64,000 bases of DNA from Caulobacter sp. X (GTDB taxonomy: Bacteria > Pseudomonadota > Alphaproteobacteria > Caulobacterales > Caulobacteraceae): contig NZ_PEGF01000002.1 in the NCBI RefSeq assembly GCF_002742635.1, positions 186,001 to 250,000 of the forward strand, written 5' to 3'. Of this stretch, positions 8,392-16,870 are shown one piece after another. Each line of letters starts with the position of its first letter. The stretch's first letter is position 1. The notes beneath the pieces are model-generated. The model worked only from the letters and a program-made list of their open reading frames with translations. It did no database searches and had not been told where the DNA came from. The position numbers and the translations under genes are program-made.

Positions 8392-8878
8392 TGAAACCGC
8401 GCGCACAATCATAGCCATCCCCGTCGCGGGGGAGGGCGTATGGATCCGGCCCAATGCGGCGGCGGGGATAGGTTGAGCGGGGCCGCTTTCGGTCCCCGTC
8501 CGTTTCGGCAGGCCGCGCAGCTTACTCTTTAGGAGCGCGCGTGGGTGGGCGGGACGGTCGGGACCAAGGTCGAAAGCGGAGCGACAGGGCGGTGATCGTA
8601 TAAGCCGCCTATCGCGGATCGTCGGGCTGGACACGGAAGTAGCCGCTCCAGTTGGTCCGCGCCCGTCCGGGGGCTAGTGGGGTCCCGAGCTGAAACACGC
8701 TCACGCCCCCCATCCTCACGGGCAAGAACAGCCTGGCGGAGCGGACAGTCGAGCCGAAACGCAATCAAATCCTACGGTCACCGGGTTCGCCCGGCCGCTC
8801 CGTCGCCTCCCCATGAGCCTTCAGCGGCCAGCCGCGTGAAGCCGAGACGCCGTGTCGACTTGAAACCGTGAATAGAGC

Positions 8879-9970
8879 CTAAGCCGCCGTCTTCTTGCGC
8901 AGCCGCGCCAGCCGACGCAGCCGGCGCCAGAAACGGGTCTTTTCGGGCTCGGGATAGGGCTGCAGGTTGCGGAAGAATTCTTCGGCGCAGGCGCGCCAAG
9001 AGAACTTCTCGGCGAACTTGCGCACCACCGTCCGGTCGAGCTCCAGGCACGCCAGGCAGGCTTCCTTCAGCCCATCGGTCTGGCCGGGGGCGAGGACGCC
9101 GGCGTTGGAGCCCGGGATGATGTCCACCGGACCCGGGGCCGAGAACGCCGCCACCGGCACGCCGGCGGCCATGGCCTCCAGGATCACCAGGCCGAAGGTG
9201 TCTGTCAGGGACGGGAAGCAGAAGACGTCGGCGCCGGCGAAGTAGCGGCCCAGCTCCTCGCCGAACTTGGCGCCCAGGAACTTCACCTCGGGGTACTTCT
9301 CGGCCAGCTCCTCGCGCTGAGGGCCGTCGCCGATCACGACCTTGGTGCCGGGCAAATCGAGGCTGGCGAAGGCCTCGATATTCTTCTCGACGGCCACGCG
9401 GCCGACATTGAGAAAGATCGGGCGGGCCAGGCCCTCGAAGATGTCGGGATCGCCGGGTTGGCGCGGCTTGAAGATGTCGGTGTCGACGCCGCGCGACCAG
9501 GGCGAGAGGTTGCGGAAGCCGTGCTTGGCCAGCTCGTCGCGCATGGTCGGCGTCGCCACCATCAGGCGGCCCGACGGCTTGTGGAACCAGCGCATGTAGG
9601 TGTAGCCGGCCGCCAGCGGCAGCGGCAGGCGGGCCGAGACGTATTCGGGGAACTTGGTGTGGTAGCTGGTCGTGAAGGGCAGCTTCCACTCCAGGCATAT
9701 GCGGCGGGCGGCCAGGCCGATCGGGCCCTCGGTGGCGATGTGGATCGCCTCGGGCTCGAACAGCTTGAAGCGCTCCTGCACCGGCTCATAGGCGCCGATG
9801 GCCAGCTTGATTTCCGGATAGGTCGGCAGCGGGAAGGTCGGGAACTGGTCAGGGCTGACGACGTCGACGATGTGGCCCATGGCGCGCAGTTCGTCGACCA
9901 CCCGGGTCAGGGTGCGAACCACGCCGTTGACTTGCGGTTCCCAGGCATCGGTAGCAAGCAGTATCCGCAT
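8879..9970 (-). CDS. GT4 family glycosyltransferase
   Basis: 363 residues, GT-B fold, retaining family 4. The N-terminal MRILLATDAWEPQVNGVVRT is the glycine-containing donor-side loop. SYHTKFPEYVSARLPLP, NVGRVAVEKNIEAF and the C-terminal EAMAAGVPVAAF complete the family pattern (E-x7-E motif around LVILEAMAAG). Such proteins glycosylate membrane lipids or phosphoinositol-type acceptors; the acceptor here is unknown. The start at 9970 is preferred because it shares one base with the stop of the upstream metallophosphoesterase gene (TGATG), which indicates translational coupling. Confidence 0.88.
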   Translation of the reverse strand: MRILLATDAWEPQVNGVVRTLTRVVDELRAMGHIVDVVSPDQFPTFPLPTYPEIKLAIGAYEPVQERFKLFEPEAIHIATEGPIGLAARRICLEWKLPFTTSYHTKFPEYVSARLPLPLAAGYTYMRWFHKPSGRLMVATPTMRDELAKHGFRNLSPWSRGVDTDIFKPRQPGDPDIFEGLARPIFLNVGRVAVEKNIEAFASLDLPGTKVVIGDGPQREELAEKYPEVKFLGAKFGEELGRYFAGADVFCFPSLTDTFGLVILEAMAAGVPVAAFSAPGPVDIIPGSNAGVLAPGQTDGLKEACLACLELDRTVVRKFAEKFSWRACAEEFFRNLQPYPEPEKTRFWRRLRRLARLRKKTAA

Positions 9971-10800
9971 CAGGCGACGGCGGGCTCCGGCAGCGACTCT
10001 TCGGTCGGGCTCGGCAGCTTGCGGCCGCGGTCGATGACCGACCACGAGCGCACCTTGGCCCATTCGACGATCTCGAGGCGACCGTCGGCGTGCTCGGCCA
10101 CGGCCGTGCAGCTTTCGACCCAGTCGCCGTCGTTGACATAGGCGACGCCGTCGATGTCGCGCATCTCGGCCTTGTGGATATGACCACAGATCACGCCGTC
10201 CACCCCTCGACGTCGAGCTTCGTCGGCCACAGCGGCCTCGAAGTTCTCGATGAACTGCAAAGCGTTCTTCACCTTGACCTTCAGATAGGCCGAAAAACTC
10301 CAGTATCCGAACCCCAGGCGGCGACGCGCGCGATTCACCAGGGTGTTCAGCATGAGGATGGTTCTATAGGACCAATCCCCGAGGAAGGCGAGCCACTTGG
10401 CGTGCTGGACGACGCCATCGAACTCGTCGCCGTGGACAACCAGATAGCGCTTGCCGTCGGCCGCCTCGTGGATGATGTCGCGAGCCACCACCACGCCGCC
10501 GAAGTGGACGCCGCAGAACTCGCGGACGCGATCGTCGTGGTTGCCTGGGACGTAGATGACCTCGGTGCCCTTGCGGGCCATGCGCAGGATCTTCTGGACG
10601 ACGTCGTTGTGGGCCTGGGGCCAGTGCCAGCCGCTGCGCAGCTTCCAGCCGTCGATGATGTCGCCCACGAGATAGAGCTTGTCGCACTCGATATGGCGGA
10701 TGAAGTCCAGCAGCAGCTCGGCCTGGCACCCCCGCGTGCCCAGGTGCAGGTCGCTGATGAAGACGGAACGATAGCGGCGGACGGCGATGTCGGCGCTCAT
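9970..10800 (-). CDS. Metallophosphoesterase, UDP-2,3-diacylglucosamine hydrolase-like
   Basis: 276 residues of the calcineurin-like phosphoesterase superfamily. Metal-site motifs are in order: FISDLHLGT, YLVGDIIDGW, VPGNHDD, LVVHGDEFD and VICGHIHKAE. The closest characterised family is LpxH, which hydrolyses UDP-diacylglucosamine in lipid A synthesis, but this longer form (with LGFGYWSFSAYLK) belongs to a subgroup often paired with a glycosyltransferase. ATG at 10800 has GGGGGT upstream and is preferred over a frame extension of 21 codons. It overlaps the next gene by one base. Confidence 0.85.
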   Translation of the reverse strand: MSADIAVRRYRSVFISDLHLGTRGCQAELLLDFIRHIECDKLYLVGDIIDGWKLRSGWHWPQAHNDVVQKILRMARKGTEVIYVPGNHDDRVREFCGVHFGGVVVARDIIHEAADGKRYLVVHGDEFDGVVQHAKWLAFLGDWSYRTILMLNTLVNRARRRLGFGYWSFSAYLKVKVKNALQFIENFEAAVADEARRRGVDGVICGHIHKAEMRDIDGVAYVNDGDWVESCTAVAEHADGRLEIVEWAKVRSWSVIDRGRKLPSPTEESLPEPAVA

Positions 10801-11074
10801 GGTCGTACCCCCGTTAGGCGCCGCAAGATCGCTCCGTCCCCGGATCGGCGCGACAGCGGCCAACGGCAGGCGATTAAGCTGATTGCATGTCGCTTTGATG
10901 AAGCGGGCAGGGTTGTTAGGCCGGCGCGACCTGTCTCGGGTTACGCAGGGTCAGCCCGCCGATTGACCACTTTCGGCGCATTTGTCAAAAATCTGGGCGC
11001 TCAAGCTAGGCCTTTGCGGGCATGGGCTTGTCCAGCCTGTTGCGGCGCAGCATCGCTCGCACTAGATCACGCCG

Positions 11075-11704
11075 ATGGACGCCGCCCGCCTCGCCAAGGA
11101 TACCCCCAAGTCCCAGAAGACCCGCGCGCGGATTCTGGACTGCGCGATGCATCTGTTCGCCGAGATCGGCTATCACGCGGCCACCAACCCGGCGATCGCC
11201 GACGCCGCGGGCCTGACGCGCGGGGCGATGCTGTACCACTTCCCGACCCGCGAGGCCCTGGTCGAGGCGGCCGTCGCCCATATCCAGGCCGAGCGCTCGA
11301 CCCTGTTTCGCGCCGCCGCCGACAGCCTGCCGCCGGGCGCGGACGTCACCGAGCACGCGATCGACAGCTATTGGGATCTGCTGCACAGCGTTCCGTTCCA
11401 GGCCTTCGCCGAGCTGGAGGCCGCTGGTCGCACCGACCCTGCCATCCAGGCGCTGCTGACGCCGGCCCAGGCCGAGTTCGACCGCGCCCAGGCCGGCGAC
11501 CACTTCCTGAAGATCCTGCACGCCGGCGCCGGCCCCCGCTTCCAGGCCAGCCGCGACCTCGCCCGCTTCATGCTGGAGGGCCTCGCCCGCACGACCCTGA
11601 CCTACGACAAGGACGGCCGGAAGGATCGCCTGCTGGCCGTGATCAAGCGCGCCACGCACATGCTGAACCGCAAGGGCGACATCCAGGACCTCTGGCCGGA
11701 ATAG
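11075..11704 (+). CDS. TetR-family transcriptional regulator
   Basis: 209 residues. The N-terminal helix-turn-helix is clear: KTRARILDCAMHLFAEIGYH, followed by AIADAAGLTRGAMLYHFPTREALVEA. The C-terminal ligand domain has no recognisable specificity. It is transcribed divergently from the metallophosphoesterase/glycosyltransferase pair across 274 bases, so that pair is the natural candidate target together with its own gene. Convergent with the next gene (two-base gap). Confidence 0.92.
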   Translation: MDAARLAKDTPKSQKTRARILDCAMHLFAEIGYHAATNPAIADAAGLTRGAMLYHFPTREALVEAAVAHIQAERSTLFRAAADSLPPGADVTEHAIDSYWDLLHSVPFQAFAELEAAGRTDPAIQALLTPAQAEFDRAQAGDHFLKILHAGAGPRFQASRDLARFMLEGLARTTLTYDKDGRKDRLLAVIKRATHMLNRKGDIQDLWPE

Positions 11705-11706
11705 GC

Positions 11707-12279
11707 TTAGGCCTTCCGGGTGATCTCGATCGACTGCCAAGCCGCATCGGGGCCTTGGCCCGTAGCGTCGAAGCTGTAGTGCAGCGCTCGCCATTGGTCG
11801 TTGACAGACTTGTGCCAGCCGATCGCCTTCCAGCCATCGGGCGAGATAAGTTTGTCATCGAAGTCTGGCTCGCCGAGTGGGGCCCCCAAGACGTTCATCG
11901 CCCGCAAGCGTCCACGCATCTCCGCGGTGTCGACGGCGCGGAAGTAGACCCGGCAGAACGACGTGCCGCTGAACTCGCCGATGGCCAGTATCACCGGAGC
12001 GCCCGCCACTTCGCCGCGCCGCACCTCGGCATAGCGAACCGCGCCGTTTCCGCTCACCACAGCCGGCGCGGAGTCGCCCTCCAGACGCTCCCATCGCGTG
12101 GCTCGCACCTTCCTCATGATCACGTCATGACTGGATGGACGGACGCAGGCGTCCTCGAACGCCGCCAACGCGCTGCCATAGACCGGAGGCGGTTCAGAGT
12201 TCTCGCGAGCATGGACCAGAGCGGCGCCGGCCAAGACGGCGACGCCGAAAAGCGGCAAGAGGAAACGTCTGGAGGTCAT
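11707..12279 (-). CDS. Putative exported protein of unknown function
   Basis: 190 residues, family not recognised. From ATG 12279 the protein begins MTSRRFLLPLFGVAVLAGAALV, a good signal peptide or membrane anchor. A TTG or ATG further upstream would put 10-12 extra residues before this leader and is less likely. The mature part has two cysteines (DACVRPSSHD and TSFCRVYF) that could form a disulfide, and a mostly beta-like composition. Convergent with the TetR gene. Confidence 0.7.
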   Translation of the reverse strand: MTSRRFLLPLFGVAVLAGAALVHARENSEPPPVYGSALAAFEDACVRPSSHDVIMRKVRATRWERLEGDSAPAVVSGNGAVRYAEVRRGEVAGAPVILAIGEFSGTSFCRVYFRAVDTAEMRGRLRAMNVLGAPLGEPDFDDKLISPDGWKAIGWHKSVNDQWRALHYSFDATGQGPDAAWQSIEITRKA

Positions 12280-12333
12280 GATCGGAGGTTGAGCCGCCGC
12301 CTCGTCCATCGTCAAGCGCGCATTCTGGACGTC

Positions 12334-13434
12334 TCAGGCCTTCAGCGCCTTCGGCAGCGCGCTGGCGAAATAGTCGAGTTCGGCCGGACTAGCCGTGCCG
12401 ACGCGGATCCAGGTCGGATGGCGGGGGCTGTCGAACACCCTCACCTCGACGCCCAGCGAAGCCAGCGTCTTCTGGAACGCCAGATTGGGCTTGCCGCAGT
12501 CGACGAAGACATAGGTCCCGAAGGACGGCAGGTAGTTCAGGCCGTTGGCCTCGCAGATCGCGTAGATCTTCTTGCGGCAGCCCTCCAGGTAAGCCTTCGC
12601 GCCGGCGAGATAGGCTTGGTCGCCATAGCAGGCGGCGGCCGCCGCGAGGCCCGGGCGGCCCTTGTGGGTCGGGATCAGGCTCTTCAGCGTCCGGACGCGG
12701 TCGGCCCGGGCGGCGATGAAGCCCACGCGCAGGCCGGCCATGCCGTAGACCTTCGAGAAGGTGCGGGCGACGATCACGTCATGGCCGGCGCGGACCAGGT
12801 CCATCATCGAATTTCGGACGGGATCGGGGCTGATCTCGATATAGGCCTCGTCGACGATCACCGGGCAGGTCTTGGACACCTCGACGCAGAAGGCGCGCAG
12901 GGCGTCGGCGTCGAGCAGCAGGCCGGTGGGATTGTTGGGATTGCAGACATAGACGCAGCCGGCCTTCACGGCCTTGGCGCGCTCGGCGAGGGCGGGGAGG
13001 TCGATCTGCTGGTCGGCGGCCAGCTGGACCCACTCCAGGTTGGCGCCCTGCCGCTGGGCGTAGAGCAGGGGCGTGGCGTAGCTGGGCTGCGGCGAGACCA
13101 CCGGGCCGGACTTGGAGAAGGCCGTCGACAGCAGCGACAGCGCCTCCAGCGAACCGTTGCACAGCCCGACCTGCTCGGGCTTGAGGCCGTCATGCTCGGC
13201 GATCAGCTTGACCAGCGGCGGCTCAAGCTCCCAGCCGTAATAGGGCGCTTCGGCCAGGGCCTTGGCGGCGGCCTTGCGCGCGGCGGGGGAGGGTCCGAAC
13301 GGGTTCTCGGTGACGCCCAGGTGGGCGCGGATCGCCGGCGGGGCGGTCGGATCCACCGAGGTCTCGGCCGCCAGCGCCAAGCCTGGCGCCAGGGCCGCGC
13401 CACCGATCAGAAGTCCGCGCCGCGTCGCGTCCAT
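12334..13434 (-). CDS. Tat-exported PLP aminotransferase (HisC-like, class I/II)
   Basis: 366 residues. The N-terminus MDATRRGLLIGGAALAPGLALA is a twin-arginine signal followed by an Ala-x-Ala-type cleavage region. The rest is a fold-type I aminotransferase most like histidinol-phosphate aminotransferases: HLGVTENPFGPSP, YVCNPNNPTG, VIVDEAYIE, and SKVYGMAGLRVGF with the pyridoxal-phosphate lysine. Because PLP must be inserted before Tat export, a periplasmic PLP enzyme is implied; known examples such as PvdN are rare. True HisC is cytoplasmic, so a biosynthetic histidine role is unlikely. An Lrp-type regulator lies directly upstream on the same strand. Confidence 0.85.
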   Translation of the reverse strand: MDATRRGLLIGGAALAPGLALAAETSVDPTAPPAIRAHLGVTENPFGPSPAARKAAAKALAEAPYYGWELEPPLVKLIAEHDGLKPEQVGLCNGSLEALSLLSTAFSKSGPVVSPQPSYATPLLYAQRQGANLEWVQLAADQQIDLPALAERAKAVKAGCVYVCNPNNPTGLLLDADALRAFCVEVSKTCPVIVDEAYIEISPDPVRNSMMDLVRAGHDVIVARTFSKVYGMAGLRVGFIAARADRVRTLKSLIPTHKGRPGLAAAAACYGDQAYLAGAKAYLEGCRKKIYAICEANGLNYLPSFGTYVFVDCGKPNLAFQKTLASLGVEVRVFDSPRHPTWIRVGTASPAELDYFASALPKALKA

Positions 13435-13497
13435 GAACGCCTCCATCAAAAAACTGCGCCTAGTAGAGCGCCGTCGATGACAGGCTCAAGACAGGGT

Positions 13498-13965
13498 TCA
13501 GGTCGGGGCGACGGGAAGGGCGGTGGTGAACTTGATCTGCTCCATCGCGAAGCTGGACGACACGTCGCTGAGCGGCGCGGTGGCGATCAGGCGTTTGTAG
13601 AAGCGGTCATAGGCGGCGATGTCCTTGACGACGACCTTCAGCAGATAGTCGACCTCGCCGCTCATCCGGTAGAACTCGACCACCTCGGGCAGGGCCTTCG
13701 CTCCCTCGGCGAAGAGCTTCAGCCAGTCCTCGTCGTGGCGGCCGGTCTTCACGGCGACGAAGACAGTGAGCGGCAGGTCGAGGGCCTCTCGGTCCAGAAG
13801 GGCGACGCGCGCGGTGATGACGCCGGACTCCTGCAGGCGCTTGATCCGTTTCCAGCACGGGGTCTGGGTCAGGCCGACGCGCTCGGCCAGATCGGCGATC
13901 GGAACGGTGGCGTCTTCCTGCAGGATCGCCAGCAGGCGCCGATCGATATGATCGAGATCAATCAT
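13498..13965 (-). CDS. Lrp/AsnC-family transcriptional regulator
   Basis: 155 residues, standard size. The N-terminal winged helix (LDHIDRRLLAILQEDATVPI, then LAERVGLTQTPCWKRIKRLQ) is followed by an RAM ligand-binding domain containing VEFYRMSGEVDYLLKVVVKD. Such proteins sense amino acids and often control a neighbouring transporter or catabolic gene. It lies 63 bases upstream of the aminotransferase on the same strand and divergent from a DUF6356/exporter pair. A 15-base palindrome at 13986-14000, just upstream of its start, is the likely autoregulatory site. Confidence 0.93.
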   Translation of the reverse strand: MIDLDHIDRRLLAILQEDATVPIADLAERVGLTQTPCWKRIKRLQESGVITARVALLDREALDLPLTVFVAVKTGRHDEDWLKLFAEGAKALPEVVEFYRMSGEVDYLLKVVVKDIAAYDRFYKRLIATAPLSDVSSSFAMEQIKFTTALPVAPT

Positions 13966-13985
13966 CTCCGCCTTCCGCGTTGATC

Positions 13986-14000
13986 GAGAATGAAATTCTC
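13986..14000. promoter_or_regulatory. Probable Lrp/AsnC operator
   Basis: GAGAAT-GAA-ATTCTC is a perfect 6+6 palindrome with a three-base centre, the size and AT-rich centre usual for Lrp-family sites. It lies 20 bases upstream of the lrp-like start codon and in the divergent promoter region. Confidence 0.6.
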
Positions 14001-14088
14001 TCTACGCGCGGATTGGCGCGTAATCCAGTAATGCCTTTCCCCGAATCCTCGCCATCCTAAGGGGCCTCTGCACAGTCGCGAGGTTCCG

Positions 14089-14346
14089 ATGCTGGCGTCC
14101 TTTACCCGTCATCCCCGTTCGGTCGGCGAAAGCTATGGTCAGCACATGGGCGTGGCTTGGGGCTTCGGCTTCACCCTGATCGGCGCCGGTCTCGCCTGCC
14201 TCGTGCACGGCCTTTTGCCCTTCGCCTTCGAGCGGACGGGCAGCCGCACGGTGCGCCAGCTGAACGAGCGCCTCTCCAACCGCTGCGCCCGCGCCGACGC
14301 CCATTTCGCCGCCGCGCCGATCACGGGCGAGACCGTCCGCGGATGA
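14089..14346 (+). CDS. DUF6356-family small membrane protein
   Basis: 85 residues. FTRHPRSVGESYGQHMGVAW, then a hydrophobic segment GLACLVHGLLPFAFERTGSR, match the DUF6356 family of small alphaproteobacterial inner-membrane proteins of unknown function. Its stop overlaps the start of the downstream exporter gene (ATGA), so the two are translationally coupled. Confidence 0.85.
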   Translation: MLASFTRHPRSVGESYGQHMGVAWGFGFTLIGAGLACLVHGLLPFAFERTGSRTVRQLNERLSNRCARADAHFAAAPITGETVRG

Positions 14347-15344
14347 CGGCCGCCGCCCTGCGTCTCAGCGCCGGCAAGCTGGCGCCGGGGCTGGCGGCCG
14401 GCCTGGGCCTCGCCATCCTCGCCAAGCTGCTGTCCCAGACCCTGCACGCCCCCGCGCCGCTGATCGCCGTGGTGCTGGGCATGATGCTCGGCGCCATGGG
14501 TCTGCAGGCTCAGCTGGGCGCGGGTCTCGACATCTTCGCCAAGCCCGGCCTGCGCCTGGGCGTCGCCATGATGGGCGCCCAGATCAGCTGGGCCGAATTC
14601 GCCGCCCTGGGCGGTCCCGCCATCCTGGCCAGCGGCGTCGTGGTCCTGGGCGGCCTCGCCATCGGCGCTGCGGCTGGTCTGGCGCTGGGACTGCCGTTCG
14701 CCGAGGCCCTGATCGCGGCCGCCGCTTGCTCGATCTGCGGCGCTTCCGCTGCCCTGGCCGCCTCGCAAGCCGCGCCGGCCAGCCCCGCCAATCAGCGCAC
14801 GACGGCCCTGGTCATCGTCGGGGTGAACCTGCTCTCGACCGTCGCCATGCTGGCCTATCCGCCCTTGGCTCACGCGCTGGGCCTGACGGCGCACCAGGCC
14901 GGCGTCTTCTTCGGCCTATCCATCCACGACGTCGCCCAGGTGGCCGGCGCCGGCGCCTCGGTGTCGCCGGAGACCGCCAGCACGGCGGCCCTGGCCAAGC
15001 TGGCGCGGATCGTCTGGCTGGGTCCGGCGGTGGTGCTGATCGGCCTGGCCCTGACCCGCAGCCCTGAGGGCGGACGCGTTTCGGGCCTGCAAGCGCCGCC
15101 GGCCTTCGTAATCGGCTTCGCGGCCCTGGCGGCCGCGCGCGGCCTGAACCTGATCCCGCCGGCCCTGGTCGGGGTCCTGGCCGCCTGCTCCAGCTTCCTG
15201 CTACTGGCCGGCGTCGGCGCGATTTCGGCCAAGCTGGGCCCCAAGGCCCTGTTGCAGGTCAAGCCGCGCCTGGCCGTGATGCTGGGAACGGTCACAGTGG
15301 CCGTCGCGGTCCTGGCCTACGCCCTGACGAGAATATTCTTCTAA
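14343..15344 (+). CDS. YeiH-family putative anion (sulfate) exporter
   Basis: 333 residues, about ten hydrophobic helices, UPF0324/YeiH family. Conserved stretches include LRLGVAMMGAQISW, CSICGASAALAASQA and GLSIHDVAQVAGAGA. The family is usually named putative sulfate exporter, with little direct biochemistry. The start at 14343 is chosen because it overlaps the preceding stop (ATGA) and places the first helix correctly. Continuous reading further upstream is only the alternative frame of the preceding gene. Confidence 0.86.
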   Translation: MTAAALRLSAGKLAPGLAAGLGLAILAKLLSQTLHAPAPLIAVVLGMMLGAMGLQAQLGAGLDIFAKPGLRLGVAMMGAQISWAEFAALGGPAILASGVVVLGGLAIGAAAGLALGLPFAEALIAAAACSICGASAALAASQAAPASPANQRTTALVIVGVNLLSTVAMLAYPPLAHALGLTAHQAGVFFGLSIHDVAQVAGAGASVSPETASTAALAKLARIVWLGPAVVLIGLALTRSPEGGRVSGLQAPPAFVIGFAALAAARGLNLIPPALVGVLAACSSFLLLAGVGAISAKLGPKALLQVKPRLAVMLGTVTVAVAVLAYALTRIFF

Positions 15345-15370
15345 AGATCAAGGCTTGGCGGAGCACGAAA

Positions 15371-15399
15371 CCGACTCCATGGTCGCGTCCATGAGTCGG
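15371..15399 (+). promoter_or_regulatory. Leader hairpin abutting the permease ribosome site
   Basis: CCGACTCCATGG (15371-15382), loop TCGCGT, CCATGAGTCGG (15389-15399) fold into a 11-pair stem with one bulge. The GGAGGG ribosome site of the GTG start at 15411 begins at 15398, so the stem's 3' end covers its first two G residues. There is no U-run, which argues for an RNA-level control or stability element over a terminator. Confidence 0.5.
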
Positions 15400-15410
15400 A
15401 GGGACCCCAA

Positions 15411-16835
15411 GTGAGCTTCTGGACGCGCCGAAAGGCCATCGACACCATCACCGCGGGACACGCGGACAGCCATCAGCTGAAGAAGACCCTGAGCTGGCCG
15501 CATCTGGTCGCCCTGGGCGTCGGCGCCATCGTCGGCACCGGCATCTACACCCTGACCGGCATCGGCGCGGGCCTGGCCGGTCCGGGCGTCATCCTGTCGT
15601 TCCTGATCGCCGGCGCGGTCTGCGCCTGCGCCGCGCTCTGCTACGCCGAGCTGTCGACCCTGATGCCGGCGGCGGGCAGCGCCTACACCTACAGCTACGC
15701 GGCCATGGGCGAGCCGGTGGCCTGGTTCGTCGGCTGGAGCCTGATCCTGGAATACACCCTGGTCTGCGCGGCCGTCGCCGTCGGCTGGTCGGCCCACGCG
15801 CACGGCCTGTTCAAGCTCATGGGCTTTCCGGACGCGCTGCTGGCCGGCCCGCACGCGGGCGGCCTGATCAACCTGCCGGCCGTGATCATCTCGATGGCGG
15901 TGGCCGGCCTGCTGGCGATCGGCACCCGTGAGAGCGCCGTGGTCAACATGGTCCTGGTGGCGGTGAAGATCGTGGCCCTGATCGTCTTCGTGGTGCTGTG
16001 CCTGCCGGCCTTCGACGCCAGCCACTTCACGCCGTTCATGCCCAACGGCTTCTCGGCCACGCCCGGCCCCGATGGGGTGAAGATCGGCGTCATGGCCGCG
16101 GCCAGCCTGATCTTCTTCGCCTTCTACGGCTTCGACGCGGTCTCGACCGCCGCCGAGGAGACCAAGAACCCCAAGCGCGACCTGACCATCGGCATCGTCG
16201 GCTCGATGGCCGCCTGCACGGCGATCTACATGATCGTCGCCGCCGTCTCGATCGGCGCCTCGCGCGCCGAGGTGTTCTCCAAGAGCGAGGCGCCGCTGGT
16301 CTTCATCCTGGAGAGCCTCAGCCATCCCAAGGTCGCCCAGCTGGTGGCCCTGGCGGCGGTTATCGCCCTGCCGACCGTGATCCTGGCCTTCATGTACGGC
16401 CAGAGCCGGATCTTCTTCGTCATGGCCCGCGACGGCCTGCTGCCGCGCGCCCTGTCGCGGGTGAACGCCAAGACCGGCACCCCGGTGCTGATGACGCTGC
16501 TGACCGGCGCGCTGTCGGCGGTGCTGTCGGGCCTGCTGTCGCTGAAGGACATCGCCGAGCTGGCCAACGCCGGCACACTGTGGGCCTTCATCGCCGTCGG
16601 CGCCTCGGTGATCCTGCTGCGCCTGCGCGAGCCCAATCGTCCGCGCGTCTTCTCGACGCCGGTTTGGCAGGTCGTGGCGCCGGCCGGCATCCTAGGCTGC
16701 CTCTATCTGTTCATCAGCCTGCCGGTGAAGACCCAGGTCTACTTCCTCTACGCGCACCTGATCGGCGCGGCGATCTACCTGGCCTACGGCGTGCGCAAGA
16801 GCGTGCTGGCTCAGCAGGAGAAGGCCGCAGGGTAA
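15411..16835 (+). CDS. APC-superfamily amino acid permease
   Basis: 474 residues, about 12 transmembrane helices, cationic amino-acid transporter (CAT)-like subgroup. The N-terminal LSWPHLVALGVGAIVGTGIY and TLTGIGAGLAGPGVILSFLI are the classic first helix and loop; FFAFYGFDAVSTAAEETKNP is the conserved helix 6 region. It imports amino acids by proton coupling; the substrate is not predictable. The GTG start has GGAGGG at good spacing, and a hairpin overlaps this site. Confidence 0.92.
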   Translation: MSFWTRRKAIDTITAGHADSHQLKKTLSWPHLVALGVGAIVGTGIYTLTGIGAGLAGPGVILSFLIAGAVCACAALCYAELSTLMPAAGSAYTYSYAAMGEPVAWFVGWSLILEYTLVCAAVAVGWSAHAHGLFKLMGFPDALLAGPHAGGLINLPAVIISMAVAGLLAIGTRESAVVNMVLVAVKIVALIVFVVLCLPAFDASHFTPFMPNGFSATPGPDGVKIGVMAAASLIFFAFYGFDAVSTAAEETKNPKRDLTIGIVGSMAACTAIYMIVAAVSIGASRAEVFSKSEAPLVFILESLSHPKVAQLVALAAVIALPTVILAFMYGQSRIFFVMARDGLLPRALSRVNAKTGTPVLMTLLTGALSAVLSGLLSLKDIAELANAGTLWAFIAVGASVILLRLREPNRPRVFSTPVWQVVAPAGILGCLYLFISLPVKTQVYFLYAHLIGAAIYLAYGVRKSVLAQQEKAAG

Positions 16836-16870
16836 GGCTTCCATTCTCGGGGGCCATCGCTACAGTCTCG

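Larger units (their letters stand above)
8012..8878. other. Long gene-free region
   Basis: 867 bases between the DGPF gene and a glycosyltransferase. Short frames here have no family resemblance, weak starts and no ribosome sites. It contains the inverted repeat at 8122-8287 and a 17-base direct repeat (8310-8326 and 8375-8391). From about 8400 to 8878 nothing recognisable was found; it does not resemble 6S, RNase P, SRP or tmRNA as far as I can judge by eye. Confidence 0.6.

Noticed and set aside
8400..8878. A structured RNA gene (6S, RNase P, SRP RNA or tmRNA) in the gene-free region
   Set aside because: None of the conserved motifs I know for these RNAs could be found on either strand; left as unexplained.
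12334..13434. Histidine biosynthesis gene hisC
   Set aside because: The fold matches, but the Tat signal and the lack of any other his gene nearby argue against a cytoplasmic histidine role.
10090..13983. About 1300-codon open frame on the plus strand across the metallophosphoesterase, TetR and aminotransferase genes
   Set aside because: It crosses several convincing genes on both strands and has no domain; a product of high GC codon bias.
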